A stretch of 64,000 bases of DNA from the NCBI RefSeq assembly GCF_000687715.1, contig NZ_JHXD01000011.1, positions 1 to 64,000 of the forward strand. Direction: 5' to 3'. Below are positions 33,009 through 42,201 of this stretch, piece after piece. The notes under the pieces were generated by a model that worked only from the letters and a program-made list of their open reading frames with translations, made no database searches and was not told the DNA's origin. Position numbers and translations under genes: made by a program. This stretch comes from Xylanibacter ruminicola Ga6B6 (GTDB lineage: Bacteria > Bacteroidota > Bacteroidia > Bacteroidales > Bacteroidaceae). Position 1 is the stretch's first letter, and every line of letters begins with the position of its first letter.

Positions 33009-35168
33009 TTACTTTAAATAGTCTTCGAAGTATTGTGTGATGCGCTCGTGCAGGTGCACTGAGGCATGACCACGCATGTTATGCTCCTCGCCTGGGTAGG
33101 CAAAGAAGTCGGGCTGTGTGCCGGCCTTGATACAGGCATCCAGGAAACTCAGACAGTGCTGTGGCACCACGGTGTTATCGTTGTAACCCGTGATAATCTG
33201 CAGCTTGCCCTTCAGGTTCTTGGCTTTGCTGATCAGACTGCTCTTGGCATACCCCTCGGGATTATCCTGTGGGGTGCCCATATAGCGCTCGCCATACATC
33301 ACCTCATACCATTTCCAGTCGATCACGGGGCCGCCAGCAACACCTACCTTGAACACGTCGGGGTAGTTGGTCATCAGGCTGATGGTCATGAATCCACCAA
33401 AGCTCCAGCCGTGTACACCCAGTCGGTTCATGTCCACGTAAGGCTGCTGCTTCAGAAACTCCACACCCTTCATCTGGTCCTGCATCTCTACCTGACCTAA
33501 CTGATGCCAGGTGGCCTGCTCAAAGTCTCTACCGCGATTCTCCGAGCCACGGTTGTCGATAATAAAGCAGATGTAACCCTTCTGTGCCATGTAGGTCTCC
33601 CACGATCTGCTGGCCCAGTGCCATGAGGCATCTACGTTGTGCGCGTGAGGTCCGCCATACACGTAAACCACAGTGGGGTATTTCTTGTTGGGGTCAAAGT
33701 CGTGTGGCTTCACCATTCTATAATATAAATCGGTGGTACCATCAGCGGCCTTGATGCTGCCGTTCTCGTAGATAGGCTGCTGGAAGGCTGCCCAGGGGTC
33801 GGCTGCTTTCAGCAGGGTGATGGGGGCTGCCTTGTGGGTGCTGGTTACTTCAATGTTATTAGGAACGGTGGGTTCCTGATATTTGTTGAACAACAGGCCA
33901 CCTGTAGCCGACAGTTCACCACGGTGCACGCCCTTACCGTTGTCCAGCAAGGTGCGCTTGCCTGTGCTGATGTTTACAGCCCAGAGGTTGCGCTGCAGCG
34001 GACTCAGCTCGTTCGAGGCGATAATCACCGATTTATCCTTCAGGTTAAAGCCTAACACCTCCATCACAACCCAGTTGCCGCTGGTAATCTGCTTCAGCTG
34101 CTTACCGCTCTTAGCCATCAGGTACAGGTGGTTGTAGCCATCCTTCTGACTCTGCATCACAAACTTGGTGGCATCCCAAGGCAGGAACTCGATGGGATGC
34201 TGTGGCTCCACATATTTCTCCGATGTCTCACGATACAACTCGGCAATCTTGGCGCCTGTGGTGGCATCGTACGATACCAGTCTGCAGTCGTTCTGCTTGC
34301 GGTTCAGCTCCAGCATATACACTGTCTTGGCATCGGGAGCCCAACTGATGTTGGTGAAATAACGGTCGGTAGGGTCACCAGCCTGCAGGTACACGATCTT
34401 ACCGCTCTTCACATCAAACACGCCCACGGTTACCTTGTGACTGGTCATACCTGCCATAGGGTATTTGTCGGGCTCGTAACTGGCGTTACGGGGGAAGATG
34501 TCAACCTGTGGATAGTCGGTTACCATGCGCTGGTCCATGCGATAGAAAGCCAGCTTGCTACCGTCTGGACTCCAGAAGGTACCCTTGTCGATACCGAACT
34601 CATTACGATGCACACTCTGACCATACACAATCTCGCGGCTGCCATCTGTGCTCAGCTGGTGCTTCTTGCCAGCACCATCCACCACATACAGCTGGTGGTT
34701 CTCCACAAAGGCAGTGGCACGCGAGGTGGCGTTCCAGTCGTAGGCCTGCTGGCCTGCTATGCTGTCCTGCCAGATTACCTGCTTGGCCTTGAAGTCGAGC
34801 AGAATCACTGCCTTCCTGTTACCCAACTTTACGATAGGCTTGTTGGGGTAGGGGAAGGTGGCGTTCATCAGGTGGCGTACGTATTTGGTATCATCGCTAC
34901 CTGCCCACTTGTTGATGTCGTCGAGTGTAAACAACAGGGTTTTCTTACCTGTCTTGGTGTTGATGGTGTAGCAGGCCTCTACATCCTGTTGTATCAGCTG
35001 CTCGCCCCACCATGTCAGCCACATGCTCTGTGGTCGCAGGTTGGCATAGTTGTTACCACCGAAGTTCAGGTCTTCGAGTGTAAACAGTTTTTTATCCTGA
35101 GCGCTCATGGTTGTGGCAGTCATCATCATGGCCAGTGCGGCCACCATCAGTTTAATCTTCATCATCAT
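33009..35168 (-). CDS. Dipeptidyl peptidase IV-like serine peptidase (S9B)
   Basis: A 719-aa secreted peptidase with a signal peptide (ending TMSAQD), a DPP IV N-terminal beta-propeller, and an alpha/beta-hydrolase domain (about 480-719) with the nucleophile motif GWSFGGFM, Asp in GYNDNTVVP and His in EEHNMRGHA. It cleaves dipeptides or tripeptides after proline. The start is chosen at ATGATGATGAAG (35168 or 35162); AGGAGA lies 4 bp upstream, one of few Shine-Dalgarno-like sites here. The ATGs arise from the Asp codons of the upstream gene's C-terminus. Confidence 0.92.
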   Translation of the reverse strand: MMMKIKLMVAALAMMMTATTMSAQDKKLFTLEDLNFGGNNYANLRPQSMWLTWWGEQLIQQDVEACYTINTKTGKKTLLFTLDDINKWAGSDDTKYVRHLMNATFPYPNKPIVKLGNRKAVILLDFKAKQVIWQDSIAGQQAYDWNATSRATAFVENHQLYVVDGAGKKHQLSTDGSREIVYGQSVHRNEFGIDKGTFWSPDGSKLAFYRMDQRMVTDYPQVDIFPRNASYEPDKYPMAGMTSHKVTVGVFDVKSGKIVYLQAGDPTDRYFTNISWAPDAKTVYMLELNRKQNDCRLVSYDATTGAKIAELYRETSEKYVEPQHPIEFLPWDATKFVMQSQKDGYNHLYLMAKSGKQLKQITSGNWVVMEVLGFNLKDKSVIIASNELSPLQRNLWAVNISTGKRTLLDNGKGVHRGELSATGGLLFNKYQEPTVPNNIEVTSTHKAAPITLLKAADPWAAFQQPIYENGSIKAADGTTDLYYRMVKPHDFDPNKKYPTVVYVYGGPHAHNVDASWHWASRSWETYMAQKGYICFIIDNRGSENRGRDFEQATWHQLGQVEMQDQMKGVEFLKQQPYVDMNRLGVHGWSFGGFMTISLMTNYPDVFKVGVAGGPVIDWKWYEVMYGERYMGTPQDNPEGYAKSSLISKAKNLKGKLQIITGYNDNTVVPQHCLSFLDACIKAGTQPDFFAYPGEEHNMRGHASVHLHERITQYFEDYLK

Positions 35169-36651
35169 CAAATCTCCTTTTCTTTCCAAAGTCCTTGGCT
35201 TTGCTAAAGTCGCGCTTGCCGCCACGCTTAAAGTCCTTGCGGTCCTTGCCCTTACCAAACTCCTTGCGGTCGCCTTTGCTAAACTCCTTACGTTCTTTGC
35301 GGTCCTTACCACTGCGGTCAAAGCTCTCGTGTCCGCCGCGGTTTCTGCCAAGATCGTGCTTGTGGAAAGTAAAGTTCAGAATATCGGCCTCTTCGTTCTC
35401 CTCTTTCTCTTCCAGACGCTTCTTAAACTCGCGCTCCTTCTTAAAGCGGTGCTTCTCGGCCATCTGACGCTTCTCCTCTTCGGTCTTCACTACGCCACCT
35501 TCCGAACGGAAGTCCTTCAGCTTACCGTCAAACATCTGGTACTTGCGGAACTCGCACTCCAGACTACCATTATAAAGAGGAATCTTGATGCTGGGCTTCA
35601 GACCGATCTGGTCGAAGCACTCCTCGCGATAGCTCAGTATCCAGGCATCGTTGCCCTTGAACTGGTGCTTCAATCGCTCACCAATCATACGGTAGGTGCC
35701 CAACAGGTCGGGTGTTGAGATACGCTCACCATAAGGTGGGTTAGAAATTATAATGCTCTTGTTGGCAGGCTGTGTAAAGTCCTTGAAGTCCTGCTGCTCA
35801 ATGGTGATGATATCGCTCAGTCCGGCAGCCTTCACATTCATGCGGGCTGTGTTCACAGCCTTCATGTCGATGTCGTAACCATACAACTTGTGTTTGAACT
35901 CGCGCTCCTGACTCTCGTCGTTGTAGATCTCATCAAACAGGTCGGCATCAAAGTCGGGCCATTTCTCAAAGGCAAACTCCTTGCGGAACAATCCTGGTGC
36001 CATGTTCTTGGCTATCAGGGCAGCCTCAATCAGCAGGGTACCGCTACCACACATGGGGTCGATAAAATCAGTATCGGCCTGCCATCCGCTCAGCAGAATC
36101 ATACCTGCTGCCAACACCTCGTTCAGTGGTGCCTCTACACTTTCCTGGCGATAGCCACGACGGTGCAGACTCTCACCGCTCGAGTCGAGACTCAGCGTAC
36201 ACTTGTCTTCAGCAATATGCATGTTCAGGCGCACATCGGGGTTAGCCACCGATATGTTGGGGCGCTTGCCCGTCTTCTCACGGAATTGGTCAACAATCGC
36301 ATCCTTAACTTTATACGAAACAAACTTAGAGTGACGGAATTCTTCAGAGAAGACTACCGAGTCAACTGTAAAGGTCTTGTCGGTACCCAGATATTCAGTC
36401 CAGTCAATCTTCTTGATCTCTTCGTACACATCGTCTGCGCTCTTAGCTCTAAAATGGCGTATTGGCTTCAGAATTCTGATAGCCGTGTGCAACTGAAAGT
36501 TGGCACGATACATCATTTCCTTATCACCCGTAAACGAAACCATTCGTCTACCGATTTCAACATCGTTAGCCCCCAATTGGGTCAGCTCTTTCGCCAGTAC
36601 AGGTTCCAGTCCCATAAACGTTTTGGCGATCAATTCAAACTTTTGCTCCAT
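35152..36651 (-). CDS. THUMP-domain rRNA methyltransferase with charged tail
   Basis: A 499-aa class I SAM-dependent RNA methyltransferase of the RlmL/TrmN type: N-terminal THUMP domain (about 45-155), then SAM motifs DPMCGSGTLLIEAA and IISNPPYGERI. It is expected to modify 23S rRNA (m2G) or tRNA. Residues about 400-499 form a Lys/Arg/Asp-rich, low-complexity tail (GKDRKERKEFSKGDRKEFGK) ending DDDED. I start at 36651 (MEQKFELIAK). It overlaps the peptidase gene by 17 bp. Confidence 0.88.
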   Translation of the reverse strand: MEQKFELIAKTFMGLEPVLAKELTQLGANDVEIGRRMVSFTGDKEMMYRANFQLHTAIRILKPIRHFRAKSADDVYEEIKKIDWTEYLGTDKTFTVDSVVFSEEFRHSKFVSYKVKDAIVDQFREKTGKRPNISVANPDVRLNMHIAEDKCTLSLDSSGESLHRRGYRQESVEAPLNEVLAAGMILLSGWQADTDFIDPMCGSGTLLIEAALIAKNMAPGLFRKEFAFEKWPDFDADLFDEIYNDESQEREFKHKLYGYDIDMKAVNTARMNVKAAGLSDIITIEQQDFKDFTQPANKSIIISNPPYGERISTPDLLGTYRMIGERLKHQFKGNDAWILSYREECFDQIGLKPSIKIPLYNGSLECEFRKYQMFDGKLKDFRSEGGVVKTEEEKRQMAEKHRFKKEREFKKRLEEKEENEEADILNFTFHKHDLGRNRGGHESFDRSGKDRKERKEFSKGDRKEFGKGKDRKDFKRGGKRDFSKAKDFGKKRRFDDDED

Positions 36652-36671
36652 TTCTATTAGTTTACAGGGTG

Positions 36672-36679
36672 CAAAGGTA
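36672..36679 (-). promoter_or_regulatory. -7 box of the methyltransferase-peptidase operon
   Basis: TACCTTTG on the minus strand, 21 bp before the start. Confidence 0.5.
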
Positions 36680-36784
36680 ATGAAAGTTCGCCCAAAAATG
36701 TGCTTTTTTACTGTTAATCTAACAAAAAATCTTCGTTTTTTATAAAAAACGGCCAAAAAATGTGTGATTTCCAAATTATTTCGT

Positions 36785-36792
36785 TACTTTTG
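36785..36792 (+). promoter_or_regulatory. -7 box of the histidine kinase gene
   Basis: TACTTTTG 23 bp before the start codon at 36815. The -33 position shows only TGTGTGA. Confidence 0.45.
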
Positions 36793-36814
36793 CCACATAA
36801 AATTAAAAACCAAG

Positions 36815-38065
36815 ATGTATCATTTGCTACTATACACGCAAACAGAAAGTCCGTATCTCGTTCCAGCCCTTTGGATTGGCGGAGCGTTGTTGTTCTTGTG
36901 GCTGCTCGTCATGATTTTTGTTCAGCGTCGTACGGGACAGAAGCTCCAGACCGAGTTGGTCGAGCTCGAAAAGGTGCGTCAGAACAATGTCGAGTCCGAG
37001 TTTGTGCTCAAGGCCATGAAGCTCAGCACATGGCATATCGATGTGCCTACCAGAATGCTTTATGTAGATGCCGATTTCCGTGATAACAAAGGCGGATTGG
37101 TTGGTCCGCCCGAATTCCCGGTCGAGGATCTCACCGCTGTCATCGATCGGTCCGATGCTCAGCGTGTGTATATGGCCATCGATAAGATCTGTACAGGTGC
37201 CTCACCTTCTTATCACGAGGTGTATCGTGTAAAACTGGGTAAGGGTGCCCTTTACTATTGGGAGGAGAGTTATGGTACCATTGCTGCCCGTGATGTGGAT
37301 GGCAATCCTACCCGTATCGTAGGTACCTCTATGCGTATCGATGCCCAGAAGCAGATGGAGGCCGATCTGATTGCTGCCCGTAACAAGGCCGAGGAGAGCG
37401 ACCGCTTGAAGACCGCCTTCCTGGCTAATATGGGTCACGAGATCCGTACCCCACTGAATGCCATCGTGGGTTTTGCCGACTTGCTGCCTGTGGTTGAGAG
37501 CGAGGAGGATCGTAACCAACTCATCTCCGAAATCCAGAAAAACAACTATAAGTTGCTTAATATTATCGATGGATTGGTCAGCATGTCGAAGGTCGAAGCC
37601 GAGGCCAAGAGCTTGGTCAAGTCGCAGACCAATATCGTGCCTGTACTGCAGGAGATAGCCGATTACTACCGCACCATGGTAGATGGCAGCACCGTGGTAC
37701 TGGCCACCCAGTTCCCTTATGCCGAGATTCTGATGAACACCGATATCACCAAGTTCAAGGAGATTGTCAACAACCTCATGCAGAATGCCGTCAAGTTCAC
37801 GGCACAGGGTTCTATCACCTTAGGTTTCGATTTGCAGCAAGGCGAAAAACTCCTGCTGTGGGTTCTCGATACTGGTAAGGGTATTGCCGAGGAACATCAG
37901 GAGCGCATTTTTGAACGCTTCTTCAAGGTCGATGAGTATGTGCCTGGCACAGGCTTGGGTCTGTCGGTAGCCAAGAGTCATGTCGAGAGTTTAGGCGGTG
38001 CCATTGGTGTCGATTCAGTGTTGGGTAATGGTTCGCGTTTCTGGGTCGAGCTCCCGTTAAGCTAA
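36815..38065 (+). CDS. PAS-type sensor histidine kinase
   Basis: A 416-aa membrane kinase: one N-terminal TM helix (about 15-36), a PAS-like region (about 60-185), HisKA with the phospho-acceptor in FLANMGHEIRTPLNAI, and an ATPase domain with N box (NNLMQNAVKFT), DTGKGI and GTGLGLSV. No response regulator is adjacent, so it is an orphan kinase. I start at 36815, behind the promoter. Confidence 0.9.
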   Translation: MYHLLLYTQTESPYLVPALWIGGALLFLWLLVMIFVQRRTGQKLQTELVELEKVRQNNVESEFVLKAMKLSTWHIDVPTRMLYVDADFRDNKGGLVGPPEFPVEDLTAVIDRSDAQRVYMAIDKICTGASPSYHEVYRVKLGKGALYYWEESYGTIAARDVDGNPTRIVGTSMRIDAQKQMEADLIAARNKAEESDRLKTAFLANMGHEIRTPLNAIVGFADLLPVVESEEDRNQLISEIQKNNYKLLNIIDGLVSMSKVEAEAKSLVKSQTNIVPVLQEIADYYRTMVDGSTVVLATQFPYAEILMNTDITKFKEIVNNLMQNAVKFTAQGSITLGFDLQQGEKLLLWVLDTGKGIAEEHQERIFERFFKVDEYVPGTGLGLSVAKSHVESLGGAIGVDSVLGNGSRFWVELPLS

Positions 38066-38158
38066 AAAAAGTTTGGGGTCTTTGCAACTTTTCTACTGTT
38101 TACAACGTCAAACAGTCAGTAAAAGATTTAAAGTTCCATGTTCAAAGTTAAAAGTTCA

Positions 38159-38935
38159 ATGAAAATTAAGTATTTGTTTATAGCCCTTTCGGCTTTATGG
38201 CTGACTTCTTGCAGCTGCAGTCGCGAGAATATGTCGTTTAAGTTTGGCGATTTTGGTCCAAAGGTTACCGAGAGTCGTTCGTTGCGTGGTTTCGAGGGTA
38301 TCGAGGTCTATGGCTCGCCCACTGTTTACTATCAGCAGGCCGACTCCTTCTCGGTCAAGGTCAAAGGCTCTAAGGATCTGGTCGATTACATCATCACCGA
38401 GGTTTCCGATGGTAAGCTCACCATTCGCAACCGTGGTAAGGTAGGCGTGTTTAATCTCAAGATTGGCGACGATAACCAGTTGGCCGTCTATGTCACCTCC
38501 CCCGATCTCGTATCCGTTTCCTTGGCTGGCTCAGGCGATTTTATCAGCGAGAAACCCGTCGATACCGATAATATCACCATCAACTTAAAGGGCTCTGGCG
38601 ACATCCAGTTCTCGTCGTTGTTATGCGATGGCTGCAATCTCGAGGTGGTAGGCTCAGGCGATGCCTCTATCCGCAATCTTGATACCCGTGAGAGCGATGT
38701 CACCCTTATTGGTTCGGGTGATATCAACCTGCGTCAGCAGAATGCCAATGCCACCCGTATCACCTTGCGTGGCTCTGGCGATGTGAATGTAGAGTTTGCT
38801 AAGGGCTGTGGCTCGGTCGATGCCCAACTCATGGGCTCTGGCGATATCGACCTCCGGGGCACTGTCCAATCCATGAACAAACATAAAAGTGGCTCAGGCG
38901 ACATCGATACCGATAATCTCAAGGTGGGTCATTAA
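38159..38935 (+). CDS. DUF2807 lipoprotein (head GIN domain)
   Basis: A 258-aa lipoprotein (WLTSCSCS) with a right-handed beta-helix-like body built of at least seven GSGD turns spaced roughly 20 residues apart (for example LAGSGDFISE, LKGSGDIQF, VVGSGDASI, LIGSGDINL, LRGSGDVNV, LMGSGDIDL). This is the DUF2807 family, surface or periplasmic and of unknown function. A start at 38138 adds seven residues from an AAAGTTC-type linker; the lipoprotein signal fits 38159 better. Confidence 0.82.
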   Translation: MKIKYLFIALSALWLTSCSCSRENMSFKFGDFGPKVTESRSLRGFEGIEVYGSPTVYYQQADSFSVKVKGSKDLVDYIITEVSDGKLTIRNRGKVGVFNLKIGDDNQLAVYVTSPDLVSVSLAGSGDFISEKPVDTDNITINLKGSGDIQFSSLLCDGCNLEVVGSGDASIRNLDTRESDVTLIGSGDINLRQQNANATRITLRGSGDVNVEFAKGCGSVDAQLMGSGDIDLRGTVQSMNKHKSGSGDIDTDNLKVGH

Positions 38936-38950
38936 AACCCCACCTTTTTT
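38921..38950 (+). terminator. Terminator overlapping the DUF2807 stop
   Basis: AAGGTGGG (38921-38928) pairs with CCCACCTT (38939-38946), followed by TTTTTT. The stem includes the last codons and the stop codon lies in the loop. Confidence 0.7.
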
Positions 38951-39015
38951 ATGGGTTTTATAGTAAATAAAACCTAAATATATAGTCAAAGTTTTCGTAA
39001 TTCGGTAAAAATGTG

Positions 39016-39023
39016 TACCTTTG
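39016..39023 (+). promoter_or_regulatory. -7 box of the head-group gene module
   Basis: TACCTTTG 33 bp before the start at 39057. The -33 position has TTTTCG, a partial match. Confidence 0.5.
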
Positions 39024-39056
39024 CGGCCGAAAACTAGTAATTTTAGACGATTCAGG

Positions 39057-39767
39057 ATGAAATATGCAATTATAGCTGCTGGCGAGGGATCGCGATTGGC
39101 ACAAGAAGGCGTACAGGCGCCAAAGCCCCTGGTGAAGGTGGGTGGCGAACATCTGATCGACCGTTTGATACGTGTGTTTATGGCCAATGGCGCCAGCGAA
39201 ATATGTGTGATTTGTAATGAACAGATGACAGCTGTGGCTGAGCATCTGAAGGAGATAGCAGAGGCAAAGCAAGTGCCCCTGAAGTTTATTGTGAAGAGTA
39301 CGCCCAGCTCGATGCACAGTGCCTGGGAGCTGAGCGAGTGGCTCACCGACGAGCCCTTTGTGCTCACTACTGTGGATACCATCTTCCGTGAAAAGGAATT
39401 TGCTACCTATGCCAAGACCTTTGAGTTGCTGGCACAGACAGGCGAGATAGACGGCTTGATGGGCGTGACCGACTATATCGACGATGAGAAACCGTTGTAT
39501 GTGGGTACCAACGATGCCCTGCAGATAACAGGTTTCTTTGATACCGACGAGCATCCGAAGTATATCAGTGGTGGCATTTATGGCTTAACCCCTAAGGCCA
39601 TCCCTGTGCTGCAGCGCTGTATAGAGCGTGGTGAGAGCAGGATGCGTAACTTCCAGCGTGCACTGGTGGCCGATGGCTTACAGCTGAAGGCATACCCCTT
39701 CTCGAAGGTGCTGGATATCGACCATGCGAGCGACATAGAAAAGGCCGAAGCCTTTTTGAAAATGTAA
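39057..39767 (+). CDS. MobA-like nucleotidyltransferase
   Basis: A 236-aa nucleotidyltransferase with the signature AAGEGSRLAQEG..APKPL at the N-terminus, then TTVDT as metal-site region and a C-terminal VLDIDHASDIEKA. This group transfers CMP or another nucleotide to a phosphate-containing alcohol or sugar phosphate. The CDP-alcohol phosphotransferase two genes downstream suggests that the product is a CDP-activated head group. The start at 39057 lies just behind the promoter. Confidence 0.85.
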   Translation: MKYAIIAAGEGSRLAQEGVQAPKPLVKVGGEHLIDRLIRVFMANGASEICVICNEQMTAVAEHLKEIAEAKQVPLKFIVKSTPSSMHSAWELSEWLTDEPFVLTTVDTIFREKEFATYAKTFELLAQTGEIDGLMGVTDYIDDEKPLYVGTNDALQITGFFDTDEHPKYISGGIYGLTPKAIPVLQRCIERGESRMRNFQRALVADGLQLKAYPFSKVLDIDHASDIEKAEAFLKM

Positions 39768-39792
39768 AAATTATAAAATGTAATAATTTGCA

Positions 39793-40566
39793 TTGAAGAT
39801 ACTATTGGTACAGCGGGCGGAGGTGTTCTCACCCAATTCGGTTGAGAAGGACAAGGCGATACTCGAGGCAGTAGGCGCCAAGTTGTGTGCGGCTGGTTAC
39901 GAGGTAGAGATGGTGAGCGAAGAGCAACCGTTTAATGCTGTCGGCTATGATCGTATCTTCTCGATGGGACGCCTGCCCGAGACACTCGATAAACTGCGTG
40001 ATGTGCCTACTATCAACACCTCTGCGGGTATTGCTAACTGCGCACGCTGCCGATTAGAGACCGTGATGCAGCAGATAGGAACCCCTATGCCACCCAGCGA
40101 GGGTGCCCATGGCTACTGGCTGAAGCGTGGTGATGCCGCTGCACAGGATAAAAGCGATGTGCAGTTTGCCGCTACCCCTGCAGAACTGAACGAAAAAATA
40201 GAAGCCTTCAAGCAGCGTGGCATTACGGCTTATACCGTGAGTGCGCATGTGCCGGGCGATCTGGTCAAGTTCTATGGTGTGGCTGGCACGGGCTTCTTCC
40301 GCTATTACTACCCTACAGACGATGGCGACACCAAGTTCAACGATGAACTGCGCAATGGAACCGCCCGTCATTATCCCTTTGTGGTTGAGGCGTTGCAGTC
40401 CGATGCCGAGAAGTTGGCACAGACGGTAGGGGTGTATGTGTATGGTGGCGACTGCATCATCCGTGAGGATGGTAGCTATTGTGTGATAGATTTTAACGAC
40501 TGGCCCAGCTTTTCGCGTTGTCGTGACGAAGCAGCCAGAGCGATTGCATCGCTAATTGAAAATTGA
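39793..40566 (+). CDS. ATP-grasp-like protein
   Basis: A 257-aa protein beginning MKILLVQRAE from a TTG, the only start in frame before the conserved part. The C-terminal stretch YVYGGDCIIREDGSYCVIDFNDWPSF has the Asp/Glu/Asn metal-site pattern of ATP-grasp ligases, but the N-terminal lobe is divergent. It may join an acid to an amine or thiol. It lies between the nucleotidyltransferase and the CDP-alcohol transferase, so it could tailor the same product. Confidence 0.65.
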   Translation: MKILLVQRAEVFSPNSVEKDKAILEAVGAKLCAAGYEVEMVSEEQPFNAVGYDRIFSMGRLPETLDKLRDVPTINTSAGIANCARCRLETVMQQIGTPMPPSEGAHGYWLKRGDAAAQDKSDVQFAATPAELNEKIEAFKQRGITAYTVSAHVPGDLVKFYGVAGTGFFRYYYPTDDGDTKFNDELRNGTARHYPFVVEALQSDAEKLAQTVGVYVYGGDCIIREDGSYCVIDFNDWPSFSRCRDEAARAIASLIEN

Positions 40567-40584
40567 GAATAGAAAATTAAGATA

Positions 40585-41484
40585 ATGGCAACATTTAAGG
40601 AATTACTGAAATTATCATTTAAATCGGAGGATACTGAAGAGTGGTTGGACGTGCATTTCACACGTCCCATAGGACTGGTATTTGCGTTGTTGTGGAACAA
40701 ACTGGATATCCACCCCAATGTGATTACCATAGTATCGATATTCTTAGGCGTGGGCGCTGGTTGGATGTTTCATTACACCGACCTGTTGCATAACATCTAT
40801 GGTGTGCTGTTGCTGATGTTTGCGAACTTCTGCGATAGTACCGACGGCCAGATGGCGCGTATCACAGGTAAGAAGACCCTGATTGGTCGTATGCTCGATG
40901 GTTTCTCGGGCGACTTGTGGTTCACATCCGTTTATCTGGGTATTGTGGCCCGTCTGTGGCATCAGAACATCCCTGGCACCGATATCGAGTGGGGCATCTG
41001 GGGCTTTGTGCTGTGTGCCATTGCAGGTATCGGTCTGCATGCCAAGCAGAGCTCACTGGCCGATTACTACCGTCAGATCCACCTGTTCTTCCTGTTGGGT
41101 AAGGAGGGTAGCGAGTTGGATAACTACAAGCAGCAGCGTGCGCATTACGAGTCATTGCCCAAGAGCGAGGTGCTTTCGCGCGTGTTCTTTTATAATTATG
41201 CCAACTACTGTAAGAGTCAGGAGCAGCGTACCCCTAACTTCCAGAAGTTCTTTGAGCGTTGGAAGCAGCAGCCTAGCGAGGATATCCGTCAGCGTCTGCT
41301 GACAGGTAGCCGTCCTTTGATGAAGTACACCAATCTGCTCACGTTTAATTCGCGTGCCATCACCATCTATGTTACCTGTCTGCTGGGTTGCCCATGGGTA
41401 TATCCGCTGGTAGAGATTACCGTGTTCCAGGCTATGTATATGTACATGCACAGCAAGCATGAGGCCCTTTGTGCCAAATTGTAA
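40585..41484 (+). CDS. CDP-alcohol phosphatidyltransferase family protein
   Basis: A 299-aa membrane enzyme with the full catalytic signature CDSTDGQMAR..G..LDGFSGD (DX2DGX2ARX8GX3DX3D) at about residues 82-109. It displaces CMP from a CDP-alcohol by another alcohol to form a phosphodiester, as in phospholipid synthesis. The N-terminal 20-40 residues are longer than in PgsA/PssA types. With the preceding nucleotidyltransferase and following HAD phosphatase it suggests inositol- or another polyol-phosphate lipid synthesis; that is inference. Confidence 0.85.
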   Translation: MATFKELLKLSFKSEDTEEWLDVHFTRPIGLVFALLWNKLDIHPNVITIVSIFLGVGAGWMFHYTDLLHNIYGVLLLMFANFCDSTDGQMARITGKKTLIGRMLDGFSGDLWFTSVYLGIVARLWHQNIPGTDIEWGIWGFVLCAIAGIGLHAKQSSLADYYRQIHLFFLLGKEGSELDNYKQQRAHYESLPKSEVLSRVFFYNYANYCKSQEQRTPNFQKFFERWKQQPSEDIRQRLLTGSRPLMKYTNLLTFNSRAITIYVTCLLGCPWVYPLVEITVFQAMYMYMHSKHEALCAKL

Positions 41485-41506
41485 ATAGTAAATGGTTAAA
41501 TTGTAA

Positions 41507-42196
41507 ATGATAAAGGGTTATATATTTGATTACGGTGGTACCCTGGATACAGGTGGACAGCACTGGGGTAAGGTCATCTGGCATGCTTACGAGCGTCAGC
41601 AGGTGCCTGTGAGCGAGGAGGCTTTCCGTGAGGCTTATGTGCATGCCGAGCGCACATTGGGTAAGAATCCTATCATCCAGCCCGATTTTACGTTCTACAA
41701 AACGATAGAAACCAAAATTCGCATCCAGCTGGAGTATCTCCAGGAGAAAAATGATGTTTCTTCTGTCTCTTATTATCTAAAAAAACTCACGGATGATCTC
41801 TATGCCATCACCTGTCGTGAGACCGCCAAGAGTCGTGAGGTGTTGCTGCAACTCAAACAGCAGTATCCCATGGTGCTGGTGAGCAATTTCTATGGTAACA
41901 TCGCCACCGTGCTCAAGGAGTTTAAGTTGGATGGCATTTTTGATACCATTATTGAGAGCGCCGTGGTAGGCGTTCGTAAGCCCGACCCACAGATCTTTAC
42001 CTTAGGTGTTGAGGCCCTGGGCATGCAGCCCGATGAGGTGGTGGTAGTAGGCGATAGTATGGATAAGGATATCATCCCAGCCGGTAAGGCGGGATGTCAC
42101 ACTGTATGGTTTAAAGGCGAGGGTTGGACCAACGATCCCGTTGATGAGACGCCTGCCGGAATAGTAATAACAGACTTAACACAGATTTTAAAGTAG
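41507..42196 (+). CDS. HAD-superfamily hydrolase
   Basis: A 229-aa HAD phosphatase with motif I DYGGTLDTGG (the second catalytic Asp is replaced by Gly at +2, with the later Asp in TLD), motif II VLVSNF, the conserved Lys in VRKPDPQIF and motif IV VVGDSMDKDI. A role removing a phosphate from the lipid head group made upstream is plausible. An AT-rich linker (41485-41506) precedes it. Confidence 0.85.
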   Translation: MIKGYIFDYGGTLDTGGQHWGKVIWHAYERQQVPVSEEAFREAYVHAERTLGKNPIIQPDFTFYKTIETKIRIQLEYLQEKNDVSSVSYYLKKLTDDLYAITCRETAKSREVLLQLKQQYPMVLVSNFYGNIATVLKEFKLDGIFDTIIESAVVGVRKPDPQIFTLGVEALGMQPDEVVVVGDSMDKDIIPAGKAGCHTVWFKGEGWTNDPVDETPAGIVITDLTQILK

Positions 42197-42201
42197 AGTA
42201 A

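Noticed and set aside
34128..35207. A 359-codon open frame on the plus strand
   Set aside because: It lies entirely opposite the DPP IV-type peptidase gene, has no protein-like motifs and arises from the codon bias of the real gene.
35107..35718. A 203-codon hydrophobic frame that looks like a membrane protein
   Set aside because: It is antisense to the Lys/Arg-rich tail of the methyltransferase; Lys and Arg codons read as Leu, Phe and Ala on the other strand.
38159..38935. GSGD repeats as recombination-prone DNA repeats
   Set aside because: The DNA of the repeats has diverged; the periodicity is a feature of the DUF2807 fold.
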